Positions 59,999 to 64,000 of a stretch of DNA of 64,000 nt are shown one piece after another. A program made the position numbers and the translations under genes. Position 1 is the first letter of the stretch; each line of letters starts with the position of its first letter. Source of the stretch: Centrapalus pauciflorus (lineage: Eukaryota; Streptophyta; Magnoliopsida; Asterales; Asteraceae); the NCBI GenBank assembly GCA_020465985.1, contig JAANYP010002965.1, positions 124,001 to 188,000 on the forward strand, given 5' to 3'. A model generated the notes under the pieces. It did no database searches. It worked only from the letters and a program-made list of their open reading frames with translations, and was not told the DNA's origin.

Positions 59999-61960
59999 CA
60001 GGTGAACTTTGCCTTTGCACTTTTTCTTAATGAGTGTGGAATCGCTCTGCAATACACCATGCCAAGGAAACATAATATGAATGGTGTGGAATCGCTCTTT
60101 GTCAAAGTCATTATGGGGAGAATCTTTAAAACTACGGGTTACATTCTCAATCGGGTGCCTAGCAAAGCAGTTCTCAAAACCCCATATGAGCTTTGGACTA
60201 ATAAAAACCAAGCATTAATCACCTACACACATGGGTATATCCAACTGAGGCGAGACCTTACCGGCCTCATGAAGGAAAGTTGGATGCAAGAATTGTGAGC
60301 TGTTATTTTGTTTGTCACCCTTAACATTCTCGAGGCTACAAGTTTTACAATCCCACATCTAGATTATTTTTTTAAACGGGAAATGCATGGTTCCTTAAGG
60401 ATGTTGAGTTTAGAAGAGAGAAAAACATAAGAGGAGTTGTCTTTGAAAAAGATTCGACTATTGTTAATGACCAATGTGGCAATGTCTTATACATGTAGTC
60501 ATTCAAGATAATGTGCATGATTACATTGATAGTGTTTTCATATACAGACAACACTTAAATTCTATCTTAAGCACCAACTATAGATCAATCTCAACAACTT
60601 CAAGTAGGGCCATTAAGGAGATCCACTAGAGAGAGAACGAGCGCAAATTCAGATGATTATATATTGGTTCTCCTTGAAGATGAGGAATTTTTGGCTTAAC
60701 AGAAGATGATCTAATTAATTATAAGGAATTCATGCAATGTCCTAACTCTCAATTATGGATTAATGCCATGAATGACCAGATTAAGTCTATGAAAGACAAT
60801 GACGTTTGAGATATTGTCGAATTTTTTGAAGGTGTTGATCTAATTGGTTGTAAATGATTATAAAAACCAAAAAGTATTCAATGGGTAATGTCATAAGATA
60901 TATAACTCGTATAGTTAATAAGGGTATACTCAAAAGAATGGCAAATATTATAAACAAACTTTCTCTCTGGTATGTTCGAAAGACTCTTTTAGAACAATAA
61001 TGGCACTGGTAGCTCATTTTAACCTCGAGCTATGGTAGTTAAGACAGGGTTTGCTTCATGAAACTAAGAAATTTTTAATGAATAAATTTGAGATGAAAGA
61101 TCTTGGTGAAGCGTCTTTTGTATTAGGAATTCAAATACTTAAAGATCGTTCTCAAGGTATCCTTGGATCGTCAGAAAAGAACTATATCAATACCGCTTTG
61201 AGTAGATTTGGCATGAAAGATTGTAAACCACGAGATACACCTGTGGCCAAAGACAAGTGAAGTCTCTAACGACGTCCCAAGAATGATTTTGAAATGAATG
61301 AGATGAAAAAGATTCCTTATCTCTCAACAGTGGGAAGTTTGTTGTATGCTCAGACTTGCACACGTCCTGACATAGAATTTATAGTGGGAGTTTTTGGTAA
61401 ATATTCAAGTAATACAAGCATGAATCAATGGAAGGTGGTTAAGTGTGTAATGCATTATTTATAAAGAACAAAGAAAGATATGCTCACATGTAGGAGATTA
61501 GATAACTTGGAGATCATTGGGTTTTTTTACTATGATTTTGCGAGATGTCAAGATAACAGTTGCTCTACCTCAGATTACATCTTTATGTCTAAAAAAAATC
61601 TGTCAAACAGAGTCTTGTAACTCCTTCTACATGGCTGCAGAGTTCATTGCTTGTTTTGAGGCATCTAAGCAAGCATTGTGGTTGCAAAATTTTATCACAG
61701 GATTACGTATAAAGGTTCGCATTGAAATACCATTAAAGATTTATTGTGATAATAAGTCAGTAGTACTTTACTCTAACAATAACAAGAGCTTAACAAGGTC
61801 AAAGTTCTTCGACATTAAGTTTCTGGTTGTTAAAGAAAGAGATAAGAATAAATAGATTCACATTGAACATATAAGAACAGATTCTACGGTAGCATACCCA
61901 TCACCTAAAGGTGAGCACATTGCTCATATGGGTGTTATTTCGGATACCAAATTTGTTTAG
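59999..61960 (+). pseudogene. Ty1/Copia integrase end, RT and RNase H remnant
   Basis: Resumes the Copia begun at 53360: integrase C-terminal part (GYILNRVPSKAVLKTPYELW near 60140-60200), RT remnants with many stops, then FEMKDLGEASFVLGIQIL (61081-61140), SRFGMKDCKPRDTPVA, PYLSTVGSLLYAQTCTRPDI and RNase H traces (AAEFIACFEASKQALWLQNF, YCDNKSVVLYSNN, about 61630-61790). The N-terminal integrase is missing at the Harbinger junction. Heavily decayed. Confidence 0.87.
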
Positions 61961-62340
61961 TGGGTGTCAATTTAATGTTAGTTCTTTTTATTCAAGTTAT
62001 GAATTGTTTAAGTTTTCTACAGATTAAATATAAATTTTCATTTATTTCTGAACTCGCTTGTGTGTAATGTTTACATTGGAATAAGGATTTGTGAATTGAT
62101 TTCACTTAAGACTAAATTTGGCCTAGTTGAAAATATGCAATTAAGTTTCATGTATTTTCATACAGCTTACTTGATCTATGTCATTGAATAAGTCATTTCT
62201 AGTGTGTTGTGATGAAAGCTGTGTTGGTTCCATGACTGCTACATAAGATGGACCAGATTGAATAAGGAAGTCTAAAAGATAAGTTTGCAGACGCGTGCCT
62301 AAGGATATGTGTAATATAATTTTTAAACATGTTAAGCCCA

Positions 62341-62350
62341 AGTGGAAGAT
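62341..62350 (+). other. Copia polypurine tract
   Basis: AGTGGAAGAT immediately precedes the TGTTAGAATTTC LTR start. Confidence 0.6.
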
Positions 62351-62720
62351 TGTTAGAATTTCTATTTGGATGAGCTTAAATGTTTAAAGTTATTGGACTT
62401 ATCTTTAATAGACTTATTAGTTTTGTTGACTTTATAATTAGTTCTGATATATGTCCAATGGTCGTTTTGTCATTCTAACATACTTTATAGTTTAGGGACT
62501 GCATTATAAATCCTGAACAGTTTTCCTCTATATATAGTGTAGGGTTTGCAAGTTACGTAACCTTTTGACTTATTGCAATATACGACTGAAGTTACTCTAC
62601 AAATTCTCTCTAGTAAAGGTTCCATACTCATTCCAATCATTTCTATATTATTGTTCTTATTATTGATTGTTGAGTGTTTATGTGATTATATGATTGGTAG
62701 TGGTTATTATATGTTTACCA
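62351..62720 (+). repeat. Copia LTR, about 370 bp
   Basis: Starts TGTTAGAATTTC after the polypurine tract and ends near TTTACCA, just before a tRNA-Met-like primer site. Contains TATATATAG near 62532 and a leader-like stretch. The end was chosen by the primer site; no partner LTR is in the window. Confidence 0.62.
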
Positions 62721-62721
62721 A

Positions 62722-62740
62722 TTGGTGTCAAAGCCAATCG
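62722..62740 (+). other. Primer-binding-site-like sequence after the LTR
   Basis: TTGGTGTCAAAGCCAATCG resembles the TGGTATCAGAGCC class with two changes. Its presence on the right of an LTR that also has a polypurine tract on its left is unusual. Confidence 0.5.
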
Positions 62741-63342
62741 ATTGGATTTAAACTTTATGTTCTTTGTGTTCAATGATTCTAAGATCGTATTGTGTTCTTC
62801 ATAGTTTATTCTTGACAAATTTTTATTATAATTAATCGACTAAAAAATTGTTTTATTGCGTAAAAAGTGTTGCTTAATCTTGTTACTCGAATTGTGCTCA
62901 TTGAAAATCAACTGCTTTCGGGTGTTCCATGGTTAATTGCTCTAGGGTTAGACGTCAAAAATCCTAATTAATTAATGGATAAGATTTTTTAAATCTTTAA
63001 TTTTGCAAAAGCATGATAATTTAGAAAACAAAATCTGTGCTCAATTGTGATTAACTTGAAAGTGGAAAGTCAACCTCATCAGATCTTGATGTTAAGAACT
63101 TGAACAAGTCTCTATCTCTTCTTGCTAATTCCTCTAACAAAGTTGCTTCGAAAGCGAAATCTTCAAACAATCATCTCCGGTATGGTTCGGGATCTAGATG
63201 CCGAGAGAGCAATAGACGTAACAATGATCGCTATCGAAATAATGATCGTAGAATAGAGACAGCGAGTCTAGAAGAAGTAGAAAAGGAGGCGAAAGAAGAA
63301 GTCGTGAAAGATATGATAGGAAAAGTAGAGATAGAAGAGAAG
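62741..63342 (+). other. Unassigned sequence after the Copia LTR
   Basis: It could be the leader and gag hinge of a second Copia copy: a basic Arg/Asn-rich frame (RNNDRYRNNDRR) lies at 63180-63260. No domain is recognisable, so the identity is open. Confidence 0.35.
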
Positions 63343-64000
63343 TGTGACACCTCTGCTTATAATCTCATGCATACGTCACCTAGGAGCTCATCTAACAACC
63401 ATTACTCAACAATTTCATCATAATCAAGCATGCTAATATTAATAAAAAGAAACCAACTGCTCAATTATAGATTACATGCCATAGTAATTAGGAATAAAGT
63501 CTGCTAACTAGTACAATCATATAGTTACAATAGCTCAACATCATAAAAGATAGCCAAACAAATCTCCAATATCAAAGGCATTACCACGAGCTCTGCTAAC
63601 GGTCTCTAGTCTTCTAGTTCAAAGACTTAACTTGAAGGTCCCGCTGGACACTGGCCTTTGCCTGAAAAGTATAAACATCTTACCGATAAGAGAATGCTTA
63701 ATGAGTTCATAGTAGTCCATGCTATAAGTATTTTATGTCACTGCTCAAAAAGCTCAAAGCTCAGCGCGTGCAATGCTCATGCTCAGAATTTGGGACACCA
63801 TAAAGGCTAAGTGCTCAAATTGCTCAATTGTTGCTTTGCTCGATAAATATGTAAAAGTACATTGCTTAATTGTGCTCATAAAAGCTAAGTCTTGGCTCAA
63901 AAGTAGTTAAAACTGAAAAGTACAAACTTTTCATTGGACGTGAGCTCGACTGCATTGGACTCGAGTTCGAGTCTTGTTGGGAAATTATATTGTTGATAAA
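63343..64000. repeat. Possible LTR start running off the window
   Basis: TGTGACACCTCTGC resembles a gypsy LTR start (TGTGACACC). The remaining bases contain repeated GCTCAAA / GCTCATGCTCA motifs and no coding sequence. Only one end is visible. Confidence 0.3.

Overview
This is a transposon-dominated plant nuclear window with one clearly recognisable host gene. Chromovirus-type Ty3/gypsy elements, Copia elements with an extra ORF downstream of pol, Helitrons, hAT, Harbinger and CACTA elements, and (TA)n tracts all point to a dicot. Palindromic CTCGGCGAG and GATCACGGCCGCG motifs in the gypsy LTRs, together with the Copia extra-ORF family, suggest Asteraceae, plausibly lettuce (Lactuca). The species is an inference.

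Layout. 1-16.5 kb: a decayed minus-strand gypsy element (pol/gag 96-4748, 5' LTR 10060-12391) tangled with a Copia element. The Copia pol end (8690-9586, minus) and its additional ORF (12403-16120, plus) now point in opposite directions. Inverted 5-bp repeats beside two gypsy LTR ends suggest that an inversion split one Copia copy. 16.7-18.6 kb: a CACTA end, then a three-layer nest (foldback element, Harbinger MITE, hAT). 19.6-30.8 kb: Helitron-like sequence carrying a relatively young, complete but coding-dead gypsy element (21484-30353), whose two LTRs differ mainly by a GC-rich minisatellite. 31.4-32.1 kb: a hAT element with a perfect 8-bp TSD. 33.7-35.8 kb: an intact PPR gene. 36.4-41.4 kb: a 14-3-3 gene fragment, then a CACTA-type element.

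42.7-52.7 kb: about ten short non-coding elements with terminal inverted repeats, each embedded in (TA)n or mixed microsatellite, resembling the Micron type of microsatellite-nested MITE. Among them lies an endogenous pararetrovirus (Caulimoviridae) fragment, 47.3-51.0 kb, with coat protein and protease/reverse transcriptase between oppositely oriented copies of its intergenic region. 52.7-64 kb: a decayed Copia element split by a Harbinger transposon that itself contains a Helitron, ending in an LTR flanked by both a polypurine tract and a primer-binding site.

The most unusual observations are the microsatellite-nested TIR element cluster, a frame-exact 91-bp GT-AG intron-like insert in a gypsy reverse transcriptase, the inverted Copia/gypsy complex, and the head-to-head pararetrovirus fragment. 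No CRISPR, tRNA or rRNA genes were seen.
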